A stretch of DNA of 64,000 bases. Source: CAYTPI01 sp964439625. Lineage in GTDB: Bacteria; Chloroflexota; Anaerolineae; Aggregatilineales; UBA3940. The stretch spans positions 62,001 to 126,000 of the forward strand of contig CAYTPI010000010.1 of assembly GCA_964439625.1 (NCBI GenBank), in the 5' to 3' direction. Shown here piece after piece: positions 17,934 to 26,943 of the stretch; the first letter of the stretch is position 1, and the number at the start of each line of letters is the position of its first letter. The notes under the pieces are model-generated. The model made no database searches. It was not told the origin of the DNA and saw only the letters and a list, made by a program, of their open reading frames with translations. The position numbers and the translations under genes were made by a program.

Positions 17934-19052
17934 CTATTGCGCTTCTTCTGGTGTGCTTTCTTCAGGAACTGTGGTTGGTGCTGAGCGTGGGTCAGTCTCT
18001 GGGGTAGCGGCTGGTTCTGCTGCTGGGACGAACGAATTCGCGTCAAACAAGAACGGTGTATCGCTTGGCACAACCACCAGGTTCGCCTGATCTGCCAATT
18101 CGTTAACGTACTGCCATTGGATCAAGTTGGGGTTGGTCACCAATACCTCGTTGATCAAGCTCAAACCCTGTGCTTCCGCCTCAGCGCGAATAATAATTGA
18201 TTGAGCACCACCTTCGGCACGGATAACTTCCGCATCGGCTTCACCCTGTGCAGAAACCCGACGCTCTTCTGCGGCCTGCTCTGCTTGTTGAACGAGGAAA
18301 ACCGCACGCTGAGCTTCCTGTTCAGCGATCTGCTTTTCTTCAATCGCCTGTGTGAAATCATCCGAAAATTGAATGTTTCGGATTAGAATGTCGGCAAGAA
18401 TCATTCCCTCGCGTGATAACTGTTCACTCAACGAGTCAAAGAGTTCGGTCTCAAGCCGTGCGCGACCACCACCGTAGATATCCTCAGCGCCAAAATTGGA
18501 GACGGCATTACGCACCTGTGAACGGGTTTGCGGCACGACATAACCGTCCTCATACGTATTGAGCCAGTCCGTGTGAATGCGGTTAATCTGAATGGCATCT
18601 AACCGGTAAATGACCGTGACATCGAGGTTAATTACCTGACCATCACTTGAGATAGCACGCACGGCACTCACACCACCAAACTCTGAGTTTGCATCTGTAA
18701 CATTACCTGCCATCGTCACAGACTGCTGCTCTGTTGGGTAAACGGTCACTTGGTCGATGAAAGGGATAACCCATCGCAGACCTGGTTGTAAAGGTTCACG
18801 CAAGTTGCTCGAACCTACTGTTGATTGACCAACTTGTCGGAAGACAACACCGGCCTCCTGCGGCTGAATTAGGTTTAAGCCTGCATTTAATGGTGCAATA
18901 ATCACAAATGCGATCATGCCAGAAACAGCTAACACAATCCCCGGCTGTATGCGTCGCCCACGAGATGCGTTGTACCCTGTCAACAGCAGACCACCAAATA
19001 ACACAAGCAATGACAGGAACGCCAGGAAGTTCAGCGCTGCTTTGATCGCCAT
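17934..19052 (-). CDS. SPFH/prohibitin (band 7) family membrane protein
   Basis: This 372-residue protein has two N-terminal hydrophobic segments (about residues 5-26 and 38-60). They are followed by a band 7 domain (about 65-260) with LDVTVIYRLDA and FGAEDIYGGGRARLETELFDSLS, then a helical segment rich in Glu, Ala and Gln (about 235-300). The C-terminus is Pro/Thr-rich. SPFH proteins form large ring or cage assemblies on membranes and influence protease activity and membrane order. The substrate here is unknown. It is transcribed alone on the minus strand between the men operon terminator and its own terminator. The family is clear from the domain order; the function is not. Confidence 0.88.
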   Translation of the reverse strand: MAIKAALNFLAFLSLLVLFGGLLLTGYNASRGRRIQPGIVLAVSGMIAFVIIAPLNAGLNLIQPQEAGVVFRQVGQSTVGSSNLREPLQPGLRWVIPFIDQVTVYPTEQQSVTMAGNVTDANSEFGGVSAVRAISSDGQVINLDVTVIYRLDAIQINRIHTDWLNTYEDGYVVPQTRSQVRNAVSNFGAEDIYGGGRARLETELFDSLSEQLSREGMILADILIRNIQFSDDFTQAIEEKQIAEQEAQRAVFLVQQAEQAAEERRVSAQGEADAEVIRAEGGAQSIIIRAEAEAQGLSLINEVLVTNPNLIQWQYVNELADQANLVVVPSDTPFLFDANSFVPAAEPAATPETDPRSAPTTVPEESTPEEAQ

Positions 19053-19184
19053 AAACGAATTTTCCCCTCAATAAAGCTCTGATAAGCTGTTCAATTTTTT
19101 ACTTCAGTTTAAGTATAGCAGTTTATGCTCTTTGTACGCTATCCGAAAAACTGGGGTAGTGACGACCAGATGCGAATCTAAGAG

Positions 19185-19213
19185 AAGAGCTGCGCTTCAA
19201 AAGCGCAGCTCTT
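19185..19213 (-). terminator. Terminator of the men operon
   Basis: A 13-base perfect stem (AAGAGCTGCGCTT / AAGCGCAGCTCTT) with a 3-base loop lies 18 bases after the menB stop on the minus strand, followed by CTCTTAG. Confidence 0.8.
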
Positions 19214-19230
19214 GTTGGTCACAGCATATT

Positions 19231-20073
19231 TTATGGACGCCATGGGTACTTACGGAAGTCCGGTGCACGCTTCTCTTTGAAAGCGTTACGTCCTTCTTGA
19301 CCTTCTTCCGACATGTAGAACAGCATCGTTGCGTCCCCTGCGAGCACTTGGGCACCTGTCTGCCCGTCAAGGTCAGCATTGAAACCGGCCTTCAAGAAGC
19401 GAATAGCAATCGGGCTATGCTGGAGAATTTCCTGTGCCCACTTGATGCCCTCAGCATCTAATTGTTCTAGCGGAACGACAGCGTTGACCAATCCCATCTC
19501 AAGCGCCTGCTGGGCATCGTACTGACGGCACAGGTACCAAATTTCGCGGGCCTTCTTCTGCCCAACAATCTCTGCGAGGAAACTTGACCCCAGTCCGGCA
19601 TCGAAGCTGCCAACTTTTGGCCCTGTCTGGCCGAAGATGGCATTATCTGCCGCGATTGACAGGTCACAGATGACGTGTAGAACGTGCCCCCCACCGATTG
19701 CATAACCAGGCACTAATGCAATCACAGGCTTAGGCATCACACGGATAATGCGCTGAAGCTCCAACACATTTAAGCGATCAATACCGCCGCTTGGGTCAGA
19801 GTAGCCAGCATCACCGCGGATTTTTTGATCACCACCAGAACTAAACGCATATTTGCCGTCCTTGGCTGGTCCGTTGCCCGTTAGCAATACTACACCAATG
19901 TTCGTGTCCATCCACACATCGCGGAAGGTATCGATCATTTCGTCAATTGTCTGCGGGCGAAACGCATTTCGCACATCTGGGCGGTCAAACGCGATCCGGG
20001 CGATACCATCCATTTTATGGAAGGTAATATCCTCGTATTCCTTTACCTCTTCCCAACGCGCATCAATCTTCAT
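19231..20073 (-). CDS. menB: 1,4-dihydroxy-2-naphthoyl-CoA synthase
   Basis: This 280-residue crotonase-fold enzyme shows the MenB signatures AFSSGGDQKIRGDAGY, VPGYAIGGGHVLH and GPKVGSFDAGLGSS. The C-terminus is KRAPDFRKYPWRP. MenB closes the naphthoate ring of o-succinylbenzoyl-CoA in menaquinone synthesis. Its ATG overlaps the menD stop by 4 bases, so the two are translationally coupled. MenC, MenE, MenH and MenA are not in the window and must be encoded elsewhere if the pathway is complete. Confidence 0.96.
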   Translation of the reverse strand: MKIDARWEEVKEYEDITFHKMDGIARIAFDRPDVRNAFRPQTIDEMIDTFRDVWMDTNIGVVLLTGNGPAKDGKYAFSSGGDQKIRGDAGYSDPSGGIDRLNVLELQRIIRVMPKPVIALVPGYAIGGGHVLHVICDLSIAADNAIFGQTGPKVGSFDAGLGSSFLAEIVGQKKAREIWYLCRQYDAQQALEMGLVNAVVPLEQLDAEGIKWAQEILQHSPIAIRFLKAGFNADLDGQTGAQVLAGDATMLFYMSEEGQEGRNAFKEKRAPDFRKYPWRP

Positions 20074-21842
20074 TTATTCTTCTCCTTAAACTGATCCTGT
20101 ACGGTTTTTACAAGCGCACGCCGAGTCGCTTCATCGGTATGTGCGTCGGTAAATACTTCGATGATCGTAGATTGGCGTGTTGAGACGCTCTCTACGAAAG
20201 CCTTCCGAAATGAGACCAGATTTTCCGTAGCTTCATATCGGAGGCCGTAAAGCTCAGCCGCTTTACTGAACGTTAGTCCGTGTGGTGTCAGAAATTGCTC
20301 TGTGAATTCTGGCTCGAAGTCACGGATAGACAGCCGCTGAAAGATTCCGCCACCATTGTTGTTAATCACCACAATTGTGATCGGAATATCGAGTCTGTTC
20401 ACGGCGAGCAGGCCGTTCATATCGTGATAGAACGTAATATCGCCAGTGAGTAACACCAAAGGCTGAGCAGGATAAGCCGCCCCCAACCCTAGTGCAGTCG
20501 ATGTATTGCCATCAATGCCGCTGGCACCACGGTTGGCATGCACCACCAGATGCTTGTCTAGCCCGATACCAAACTGATCAACATGGCGGATAGGTAGGCT
20601 GTTACCTGCTAAAATAACCGAATGCTCTGATGTTTCTTCCAACACAGCGCGGATAATGGCCCCATCGAAGTACTGTGCCATCATTGACGCTAGCTGTTGT
20701 TGCGCTGACCGTTCTATTTCCATGACGCGGCTCTGCCATGCTGATTTTTGCCGTGATGGCAGTTGGTCAATAAGGGTGGTACAAAGTTGAACTTCATCCG
20801 CTTGAACGTATTGCGATGTAATGTGCATATCATCTGACCAAACGCCATTGGCCCTTATATGGATGTGCTCACTTGCATCGCAAGTCTTCAGGTAGGTATT
20901 TAACCACTTTGACGTAGGCACGCGTCCAAAGCGCAGCACGAGGTCAGCGGAGCCAAATGGCTTCAGCCCATTGGCTAATGTCGTCTCGTAACTACTGACG
21001 ACCTGCGAGGCGACTCGCGCATCGAAGCGTACACCTGATAGTGGGTCAGCAAAAACCGGATAGCCAATCTGCTGAGCAAGTGATGCAATCGTAGTCGGGA
21101 ATGGATCACCAGGGCTTTGGGGCCCACATACAATGATGCCCTTCTCAGTCCTTTCTATTAAAGCAGCAAGCCGCTCAACAACTTCAGTACTAGCAAATGG
21201 TACCCCGGTATGCCACTGAGTAAACGGTATCTTGGCTGGGCGGGCAGCAGCTTTAGGGGAAATATGCCCCGCATCACCTGGTGCTGGTATTGGTTCAAGT
21301 GGTTTGCGAAATGGGAAATTGAGATGTACTGGGGCTTTTCTTAAACCATTTGCCATAGCATAGGCTCGGTTTGCCGTTGTCCTTAGATTACGTAGCACAA
21401 TAGCTGGCGGCTCTGCTTCTGGAAGTGCCATATCGACGGACCACAGTGCATAGTCAGCATACAGTTTTACTTGATCAATCGTTTGGTTAGCGCCGCTGTG
21501 TCGCAGTTCAGGCGGTCTATCGGCTGTTAGCAACAACAGCGGCACCTCAAATTGATAGGCTTCGATCACTGCGGGGTACCAATTCGCAGCTGCCGTTCCA
21601 GATGTGCAAACCAATGCCACTGGTTGATTAGTACCAGCCGCATGCCCAAGAGCGAAAAACGCTGCACTCCGTTCATCAAGGTGAGAATAAACGCTAATTG
21701 CTTCGTGCTGGGCAAACGCAAAAGTCAGTGGCGTAGAGCGTGAACCCGGTGATATACAGACTGCTGTAAGCCCACTGCGGGCCAACTCATCGACAAAAAC
21801 AGCCGCCCACAGCGTGTTACGATTAGGATACTGAGACATCAT
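20070..21842 (-). CDS. menD: 2-succinyl-5-enolpyruvyl-6-hydroxy-3-cyclohexene-1-carboxylate synthase
   Basis: The 590-residue ThDP-dependent enzyme has the N-terminal glutamate-bearing segment SPGSRSTPLTFAF. DERSAAFFALGHA and CTSGTAAANWYPAVIEA follow in the N-terminal domain. The diphosphate-binding motif LTGDITFYHDMNGLL and VINNNGGGIFQRL are in the C-terminal domain. MenD condenses isochorismate with 2-oxoglutarate, the second step of the classical menaquinone route. It overlaps menF by 20 bases and menB by 4, in pathway-consistent order. Confidence 0.96.
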   Translation of the reverse strand: MMSQYPNRNTLWAAVFVDELARSGLTAVCISPGSRSTPLTFAFAQHEAISVYSHLDERSAAFFALGHAAGTNQPVALVCTSGTAAANWYPAVIEAYQFEVPLLLLTADRPPELRHSGANQTIDQVKLYADYALWSVDMALPEAEPPAIVLRNLRTTANRAYAMANGLRKAPVHLNFPFRKPLEPIPAPGDAGHISPKAAARPAKIPFTQWHTGVPFASTEVVERLAALIERTEKGIIVCGPQSPGDPFPTTIASLAQQIGYPVFADPLSGVRFDARVASQVVSSYETTLANGLKPFGSADLVLRFGRVPTSKWLNTYLKTCDASEHIHIRANGVWSDDMHITSQYVQADEVQLCTTLIDQLPSRQKSAWQSRVMEIERSAQQQLASMMAQYFDGAIIRAVLEETSEHSVILAGNSLPIRHVDQFGIGLDKHLVVHANRGASGIDGNTSTALGLGAAYPAQPLVLLTGDITFYHDMNGLLAVNRLDIPITIVVINNNGGGIFQRLSIRDFEPEFTEQFLTPHGLTFSKAAELYGLRYEATENLVSFRKAFVESVSTRQSTIIEVFTDAHTDEATRRALVKTVQDQFKEKNK

Positions 21843-23223
21843 CCAGCTTCTCGACTCCTAGTGCGTTCAGCATCGGCTTGAACTTAAGTGCAGTTTCATT
21901 CCATTCTTTTTCCGGGATCGAGTCTGACACAATACCCCCGCCAGCATACAGCCATGCGCGCCGGTCTTGTGCCACTGCCGCCCGAATTGCCACGCCAAAC
22001 TCACCATCTAATGAGGGGTCTATCCAGCCAATTGGGGCTGCGTACCAACCACGTGGGGCAGGTTCATATTCGGCGATAAATTGGAGTGCAAGGTCACGCG
22101 GGGTACCGCCTAGCGCTGGCGTGGGGTGCAGATATTCGACCAGGGGTAAGATGCCCTCTGCAACTTTTAGTGTCCCTTCAACAGGCGTATATAAATGTTG
22201 AATGTTGCCTAACTTCAAGACGGTTGGCGCATCAGGCATGGTAAGGTGTTCAGTCAATGGGTCAAGGCGTTCGCGTAGACGGTCAACGACCAACCCATGC
22301 TCGAACATCTCCTTAGGGTCATTCAATATTTGCTCCGCTAAGGCGGCATCCTCTGCATTATTTCTCCCACGCTTAATTGACCCAGCCAGTCCCATTGATG
22401 TAATTTTTTTGCCGTCTACTCCGACGAGTAGCTCAGGGGTAGCACCGAAGAACGCATGGTGTGGGCGTGGTTCAAACAAAAAACGGTAGCAATCAGCGTA
22501 CTGTTCATTGAGTAAGCTCAGAGCATAGTTAATGTTTATAGGGTTGTCAAAGTTTAATTCGCTAACGCGAGCCAAGACTACTTTTTTTAGGGGGCCGTCC
22601 TTCATATGTTCTGTCGCCCGCCGGATCATTTGAAGGTAGTCATCGTATGGCATTGGGTACCGGACACTGGCTGGTTCTGGCACCTCGAATGTCTTCGGCT
22701 GTGTGTACACACGTGAATGACGATAGCGTTCTTCAACGGCGTCCTTTAAAGCATCTATTGAGTCCAGTGGATCTTCACCTAAGGGCACGATTACATTAAT
22801 GATCAGCCAGGGGCGTTCCTCAATTTTAGTCAGTTGAAAGTGTGGCAAAATAAAGTGTGCAGGCGAAAAACTAGCCCATGCATTCTCTGTGACCAAGGCA
22901 TCTTGAAAAGAGAAACCACCAAATAACCTTGGCGTTACCCGTGGGTCTGGTTGATTGACGATAATACTATCTGCGAAAAGTTGGGCCGCACCTGCTTTAA
23001 TTTTCCGAAAACGGTCATCACCCCAAGCAATAAGTTCTGCTGCCACACCAACACCAGCAAAGTCAATTGGGTCGCGGTCGTTCTCCCAATAAACACGCTC
23101 TTTACCGTCAGCTTCACTTAGAAAAGACAACAGTCTGATACCTGGTGCAGGCAGGCAGTAACTGACCAGTGTGCCATGTTCAGATTGATATGATGTGGTA
23201 CTTTGTTCGAAAAGATTCGGCAT
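21823..23223 (-). CDS. menF: Isochorismate synthase
   Basis: This is a chorismate-binding-domain enzyme of 466 residues. The signatures include RFLFEPRPHHAFFGATPELL, SMGLAGSIKRG, KEMFEHGLVVD, LHPTPALGGTPRD and PRGWYAAPIGWID. It converts chorismate to isochorismate at the entry to menaquinone synthesis. An entC-type role in siderophore synthesis is unlikely because menD and menB follow directly. The start was set at the ATG at 23223, with GAGGAG 4 bases upstream and the tetR stop 1 base before. An upstream in-frame TTG would overlap tetR. Confidence 0.94.
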   Translation of the reverse strand: MPNLFEQSTTSYQSEHGTLVSYCLPAPGIRLLSFLSEADGKERVYWENDRDPIDFAGVGVAAELIAWGDDRFRKIKAGAAQLFADSIIVNQPDPRVTPRLFGGFSFQDALVTENAWASFSPAHFILPHFQLTKIEERPWLIINVIVPLGEDPLDSIDALKDAVEERYRHSRVYTQPKTFEVPEPASVRYPMPYDDYLQMIRRATEHMKDGPLKKVVLARVSELNFDNPININYALSLLNEQYADCYRFLFEPRPHHAFFGATPELLVGVDGKKITSMGLAGSIKRGRNNAEDAALAEQILNDPKEMFEHGLVVDRLRERLDPLTEHLTMPDAPTVLKLGNIQHLYTPVEGTLKVAEGILPLVEYLHPTPALGGTPRDLALQFIAEYEPAPRGWYAAPIGWIDPSLDGEFGVAIRAAVAQDRRAWLYAGGGIVSDSIPEKEWNETALKFKPMLNALGVEKLDDVSVS

Positions 23224-23224
23224 C

Positions 23225-23809
23225 TTACTCCTCAAATCCGACGCTCATTAGCAATAGCGGAAGCAGCTCTGCCACAATTTGTTCTTGCTCTGGCTCCCCC
23301 GTATGCACCCATCGGATTACAATATTGTAAATCGCACCCATCCATGCATGCGCCACAATAGCTGAATTAATCGGCTCGATGTCTCCCTCGTTGACAGCTT
23401 CATCAAGATAGACCCGGATGAGGTCGGCAAAACGGTCAGTAACTTCCAATCGTTTTTTCTCGAAGCTAATGCCCAAACCTACGGCTTGCACCAGCATAAT
23501 CTTAGTTTGGCGGCGATACTTGGCGAATGTCTCCAGGCAAGCAAGAAGGGCTGCTCGAACGCGCTCGATACCACGTTCTTCCTCTTCAATGGCGGCTATC
23601 AGTCGTCTTTCAAGTAGATCGGCAAATTGATCAACGAGTGCGAGAAATAGCCGCTCTTTGTTCGGGAAATGAAAATAAATTGATCCTTTTGACGTCTCTG
23701 AAGCCTGTGCGACTTCGTCAAGCCGAGTCTCGTAGTAGCCTTTATTCGAGAAGATATCAAGGGCAGAGTCAAGAATTCGCTCTTTTGTATTGTCTGGGTT
23801 GCGTGCCAT
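23225..23809 (-). CDS. TetR-family regulator, first gene of the men operon
   Basis: The 194-residue protein has the N-terminal TetR helix-turn-helix (residues 8-55, including ILDSALDIFSNKGYYET, TSKGSIYFHF and NKERLF). A ligand-binding C-terminal helical domain follows. It is the first gene of tetR-menF-menD-menB, with 1 base between it and menF. It probably represses its own operon. Two overlapping palindromes lie 18 bases upstream of its start, just downstream of a promoter, which is where a repressor would act. The ligand is unknown; a fatty-acyl, quinone or drug signal would be usual for this family. Confidence 0.92.
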   Translation of the reverse strand: MARNPDNTKERILDSALDIFSNKGYYETRLDEVAQASETSKGSIYFHFPNKERLFLALVDQFADLLERRLIAAIEEEERGIERVRAALLACLETFAKYRRQTKIMLVQAVGLGISFEKKRLEVTDRFADLIRVYLDEAVNEGDIEPINSAIVAHAWMGAIYNIVIRWVHTGEPEQEQIVAELLPLLLMSVGFEE

Positions 23810-23826
23810 AGAAGCTCTTTAAAACC

Positions 23827-23848
23827 GACTGGTCAGTCTATTTAGACT
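23827..23848. promoter_or_regulatory. Probable TetR operator (overlapping palindromes)
   Basis: GACTG-GT-CAGTC (23827-23838) overlaps AGTCTA-TT-TAGACT (23835-23848). Both are exact inverted repeats, placed between the promoter and the tetR start. The GACTGGTCAGTC form resembles known operators of TetR-family repressors. Confidence 0.65.
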
Positions 23849-23857
23849 AACTCAAAA

Positions 23858-23886
23858 GTATTAAATTTTCACTATTGATCTGCCAA
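23858..23886 (-). promoter_or_regulatory. Promoter of the tetR-men operon
   Basis: On the minus strand TTGGCA (23881-23886) and TAATAC (23858-23863) are separated by 17 bases. The start of transcription would fall at the edge of the putative operator. Confidence 0.6.
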
Positions 23887-24077
23887 ATTTGTGAAGAGTT
23901 TAGCTTCGTCAATTTGTGGATTTATGATGCCTATTAGTGTCATCGATGAGGTGTCAAAGGTGATCTGGGACTATATTGTGCCGATACCACATGCTTAGCA
24001 CAGATCATGAGCTTGGTTCAGAGACTGTCGCCTGACGAGATGCAATTGACCACGTTCTATTGTCTGTGCTGGAGATG

Positions 24078-24314
24078 TTAATGCTCGCTTGGTGACCAGC
24101 GGTCACTTTCCCGCTCGTTCATGCCCATCAAAAACTGATTGATTTCACGTTCATCAGTGATTGACAGTGCCTCTTCACGCCCCATAAAGTGAATGGTTAA
24201 CACTGGCTTTGTGCGACCTGTTGCGACGTTACTAACGCGCCCAAATTGGATGTAGGCGACGGCATCGTAGTTGATCATATACTTCTGCTCGAACTTTTTT
24301 GAGAAACGAGCCAT
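24078..24314 (-). CDS. Small hypothetical protein (78 residues)
   Basis: The ATG at 24314 has AGGAA well placed upstream, so this start is preferred over an in-frame one at 24350. The protein begins MARFSKKFEQKYMINYDAVAY and is charged, with a short hydrophobic stretch around TKPVLTIHFMG. It has no signal peptide, membrane segment or recognisable motif. It follows the nucleotidyltransferase-like gene on the same strand by about 60 bases and may be cotranscribed with it. I do not recognise it. Confidence 0.6.
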   Translation of the reverse strand: MARFSKKFEQKYMINYDAVAYIQFGRVSNVATGRTKPVLTIHFMGREEALSITDEREINQFLMGMNERESDRWSPSEH

Positions 24315-24373
24315 TTGAGGTTCCTTCGCTGTGGGTTGGTGGTGATGCAAATATTATGGTCACTTTTGCGCAA

Positions 24374-25294
24374 TTACACCATAGATTTTCGAGCTGCTAG
24401 CAAGAAGCGCTCGGCGGCGGCATAGTCTGGGCTAGCAGGCAGAAACGAGAGTTCGTAGGCTGTGTCTAAACGGCGATGCAAGTCTATTTGCCACTGATTG
24501 ACTTCTTTCCACGGCATCTGACCATGCTGAATACGCAACAGTCGATCACGGTACTGTTCGACGCTTACCCGCACCTCACCCGATTCCAAGACAGCAATGC
24601 CTGCTAATAACAACCGAATAAGGTGCATGGCATGTTCCCAGTGGACTTTGCCGCTCTCTTTGAGTTTATGCTCTAATTTCCTGAATTCTTGCTGGATAAA
24701 CTCTTTATAGGAGCGGTAGACCAACTTTGACACAAATATCGAGCGCTGGCTGAGCAGTTCTTCCGCTAACGGTGAGGCGTACTCAACGTAAGGAGTATAA
24801 AGACACTCCAACACTTTAGGTGTCGCTTTCAAGGCCAGGCGGATAAAGACACCGAGTTCCCAATAGCTGTCAAAGGTCTGCTCGTCGGTCAAAAGATCGG
24901 GTACACCATCCAGTGACCAGTGTGCTTCGGCTGGTGGCAGATACCAACCCCGCCGTGTAAGAGTAGATTGCTCCTGGGCTAAGCCGTAGGCGTGCGCCCC
25001 AACAATGCAGCGATACTGAATGTAAGCACCATAATCAGCAAAGAGAGGAGCCGCGACAATCGCTGTGCTGACAATATCCTCTGTCCTTTCTTGGAGCGCG
25101 ATCTGAGCCTTTAACAGCGGAAGCTCACGCCCATCGTCAAAGCGCACATGGTAGACTCCCTGTGCAATGGCAGGTGTAGCGGTAACAACACCAATCGCCC
25201 CAATAGGAATTGGTGTGTTATCAACCTCAATTGGCACCTGGGTCGCAACGCGCGTCCCTGGTGGGATGATCATTTGCGGATCAATCTCCGCCAT
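24374..25294 (-). CDS. YcgL-like nucleotidyltransferase-fold protein with degenerate active site
   Basis: This is a 306-residue protein. The N-terminal 70 residues look like a small beta-barrel (GTRVATQVPIEV, GAIGVVTAT, GVYHVRFDDGREL), similar to SH3/KOW-type or CarD-like folds. The segment VGAHAYGLAQEQSTLTRRGW (about 98-117) aligns by eye with the GSxxYG...SDxDxRG motif of predicted DNA-polymerase-beta-type nucleotidyltransferases of the YcgL group. The rest (KATPKVLECLYTP, FVSKLVYRSYKEF) also fits that family. The two metal-binding aspartates of SDxD are Thr111 and Thr113 here, so catalysis is probably lost. The function is unknown; a binding or regulatory role is a guess. Confidence 0.65.
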   Translation of the reverse strand: MAEIDPQMIIPPGTRVATQVPIEVDNTPIPIGAIGVVTATPAIAQGVYHVRFDDGRELPLLKAQIALQERTEDIVSTAIVAAPLFADYGAYIQYRCIVGAHAYGLAQEQSTLTRRGWYLPPAEAHWSLDGVPDLLTDEQTFDSYWELGVFIRLALKATPKVLECLYTPYVEYASPLAEELLSQRSIFVSKLVYRSYKEFIQQEFRKLEHKLKESGKVHWEHAMHLIRLLLAGIAVLESGEVRVSVEQYRDRLLRIQHGQMPWKEVNQWQIDLHRRLDTAYELSFLPASPDYAAAERFLLAARKSMV

Positions 25295-25706
25295 TGTGAC
25301 TCCACATTCACTTTGTCAGCAGGCATCAGACCCAGCGTGATTCGCTAGAGAAGACCCCACATAACGAGGGTAGCTAAGAAAAAGAGACACGACGACCGAC
25401 GTTATTATACTTGCCCTATGGAATAAATGACTGGCATAGATTTAGCTTAGCACAAGTTCTTTTACCTGTTATAAGGTCATATCCATCCAACAGGCAAGAA
25501 ATGCGTCTTACTGATTTTGACGATATTATCGTATCTGATCTTCGTATTATCCACGAGCATCATACCAATAAATACTTGCATCGGGCTGACGTATCTTCAA
25601 GGTGTACAAATAATACAACGCGATTATTTACAGTCTTAGTTGAAGTAATGTATACTGTTTCAATCTAATAAACGTACCCTATAGCTTAGCAGGGGCTCTC
25701 CTCCTG
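25295..25706. other. Intergenic region upstream of the oxoamine synthase gene
   Basis: This 412-base AT-rich spacer separates two divergent genes. An open frame at 25411-25668 has no ribosome-binding site and unlikely composition, and is not called. A possible promoter for the downstream gene is TTGAAG (25640-25645) with TCTAAT (25664-25669, 18-base spacer). Nothing else was recognised. Confidence 0.5.
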
Positions 25707-26912
25707 ATGGACACTCTACAAGAGAAACGTATTGATATTTTTCAGAAAACCGGTGAGTTTACGCGTGCAAAGGATGCAAAGCGTGCCGGTTTTTATCCAT
25801 TCTTTATACCTTTTAAGGACTCTGAAGGAACCACGGTTACATATGAAGGCCGTGAAATTCTGATGATTGGGTCAAATAACTACCTCGGGATGACCACAAA
25901 TCCGCGTGTCAAGAAGGCGGCACAAGATGCCATCGAAGCATATGGCACAAGCTGCACTGGGTCACGCTTTATGAATGGTACGCTCGAGTTGCACCGCGAA
26001 CTTGAACGGCGGCTAGCTGCATTTGTCGGTAAGGAAGCAGCATTGGTTTATACCACAGGCTACCAGACTAACCTTGGTAGTATTTCAGCCCTATCGACGC
26101 GCGGCGATGTTGTCGTCACTGATAAAGAAGCTCATGCCTGCATCTACGACGGCATCATGCTTTCCTTTGGAGACATCAAACGCTTCAAGCACAATGACCC
26201 AGAAGACCTCGACCGTGTACTCAGCAAGATTGATGCTAAAACAGGCGTGATGGTAGCGGTTGACGGTGTATACAGTATGGGTGGTGATATTGCTGCTCTC
26301 CCAGAGCTTATTGAAGTATGTAAACGTCATCATGCGCGCCTAATGGTTGACGACGCCCACAGCGTTGGTGTACTCGGTGGGGGGCGCGGTACTGCCGCTC
26401 ACTTTGGCGTAACGGATGAAGTCGATCTCATTACTGGTACGTTCAGTAAATCATTTGCTTCAATTGGCGGTTTCATTGCGGGTGACGAACAGGTTATTCA
26501 CTATATTCAGCATCACGCTCGCTCACTGATCTTCAGCGCCAGCTTGCCGGCACATAATACGATTGCTGCGTTGACAGTGCTTGACATCATCGAGGAAGAA
26601 GGTGGTGCCCCAGTGCAGCGCCTGTGGGATAACACCCACTACATGAAGGAAAACTTGCTGCGGTTGGGGTTTGATATCGGCAACACCGAAACGCCTATCA
26701 TCCCGCTATACATTTATGATGATGTTAAAACAGCGCTGTTTTGGAAGAGCTTATTTGAGGCTGGCCTCTTCACCAACCCAGTGGTGCCTCCGGGTGTACC
26801 ACCCAACCAGTCACTACTGCGTACCAGTTATATGGCCTCGCACACCCGTGAACAGCTCGACCGCGCCCTCGAAATCTTAGAGACGGTGGGAAAGGCGCAA
26901 GGCGTCATTTGA
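25707..26912 (+). CDS. Alpha-oxoamine synthase, closest in pattern to serine palmitoyltransferase
   Basis: This 401-residue PLP enzyme belongs to the 8-amino-7-oxononanoate synthase / KBL / serine palmitoyltransferase group. It has His143 (DKEAHACIYDG, ring stacking), Asp215 and His218 (MVDDAHSVG) and the PLP lysine Lys248 (GTFSKSFASIGGF). FTGSRF-type and NGTLELH motifs match bacterial serine palmitoyltransferases, as do the FSKSFASIGGFI and LIFSASLPA stretches and the NPVVPPGVPP and RTSYMASHT endings. KBL and BioF usually read differently at these positions. It would condense an acyl-thioester with serine or another amino acid. No acyl carrier protein or ketosphinganine reductase gene is nearby, so the substrate is open. 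A terminator follows. Confidence 0.85.
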   Translation: MDTLQEKRIDIFQKTGEFTRAKDAKRAGFYPFFIPFKDSEGTTVTYEGREILMIGSNNYLGMTTNPRVKKAAQDAIEAYGTSCTGSRFMNGTLELHRELERRLAAFVGKEAALVYTTGYQTNLGSISALSTRGDVVVTDKEAHACIYDGIMLSFGDIKRFKHNDPEDLDRVLSKIDAKTGVMVAVDGVYSMGGDIAALPELIEVCKRHHARLMVDDAHSVGVLGGGRGTAAHFGVTDEVDLITGTFSKSFASIGGFIAGDEQVIHYIQHHARSLIFSASLPAHNTIAALTVLDIIEEEGGAPVQRLWDNTHYMKENLLRLGFDIGNTETPIIPLYIYDDVKTALFWKSLFEAGLFTNPVVPPGVPPNQSLLRTSYMASHTREQLDRALEILETVGKAQGVI

Positions 26913-26943
26913 GTTAAACACCGCTCTCCTAATGCTTGACTAC

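Noticed and set aside
25411..25668. Open frame of 85 residues in the spacer before the oxoamine synthase gene
   Set aside because: It has no ribosome-binding site, atypical composition and overlaps the likely promoter of the downstream gene.
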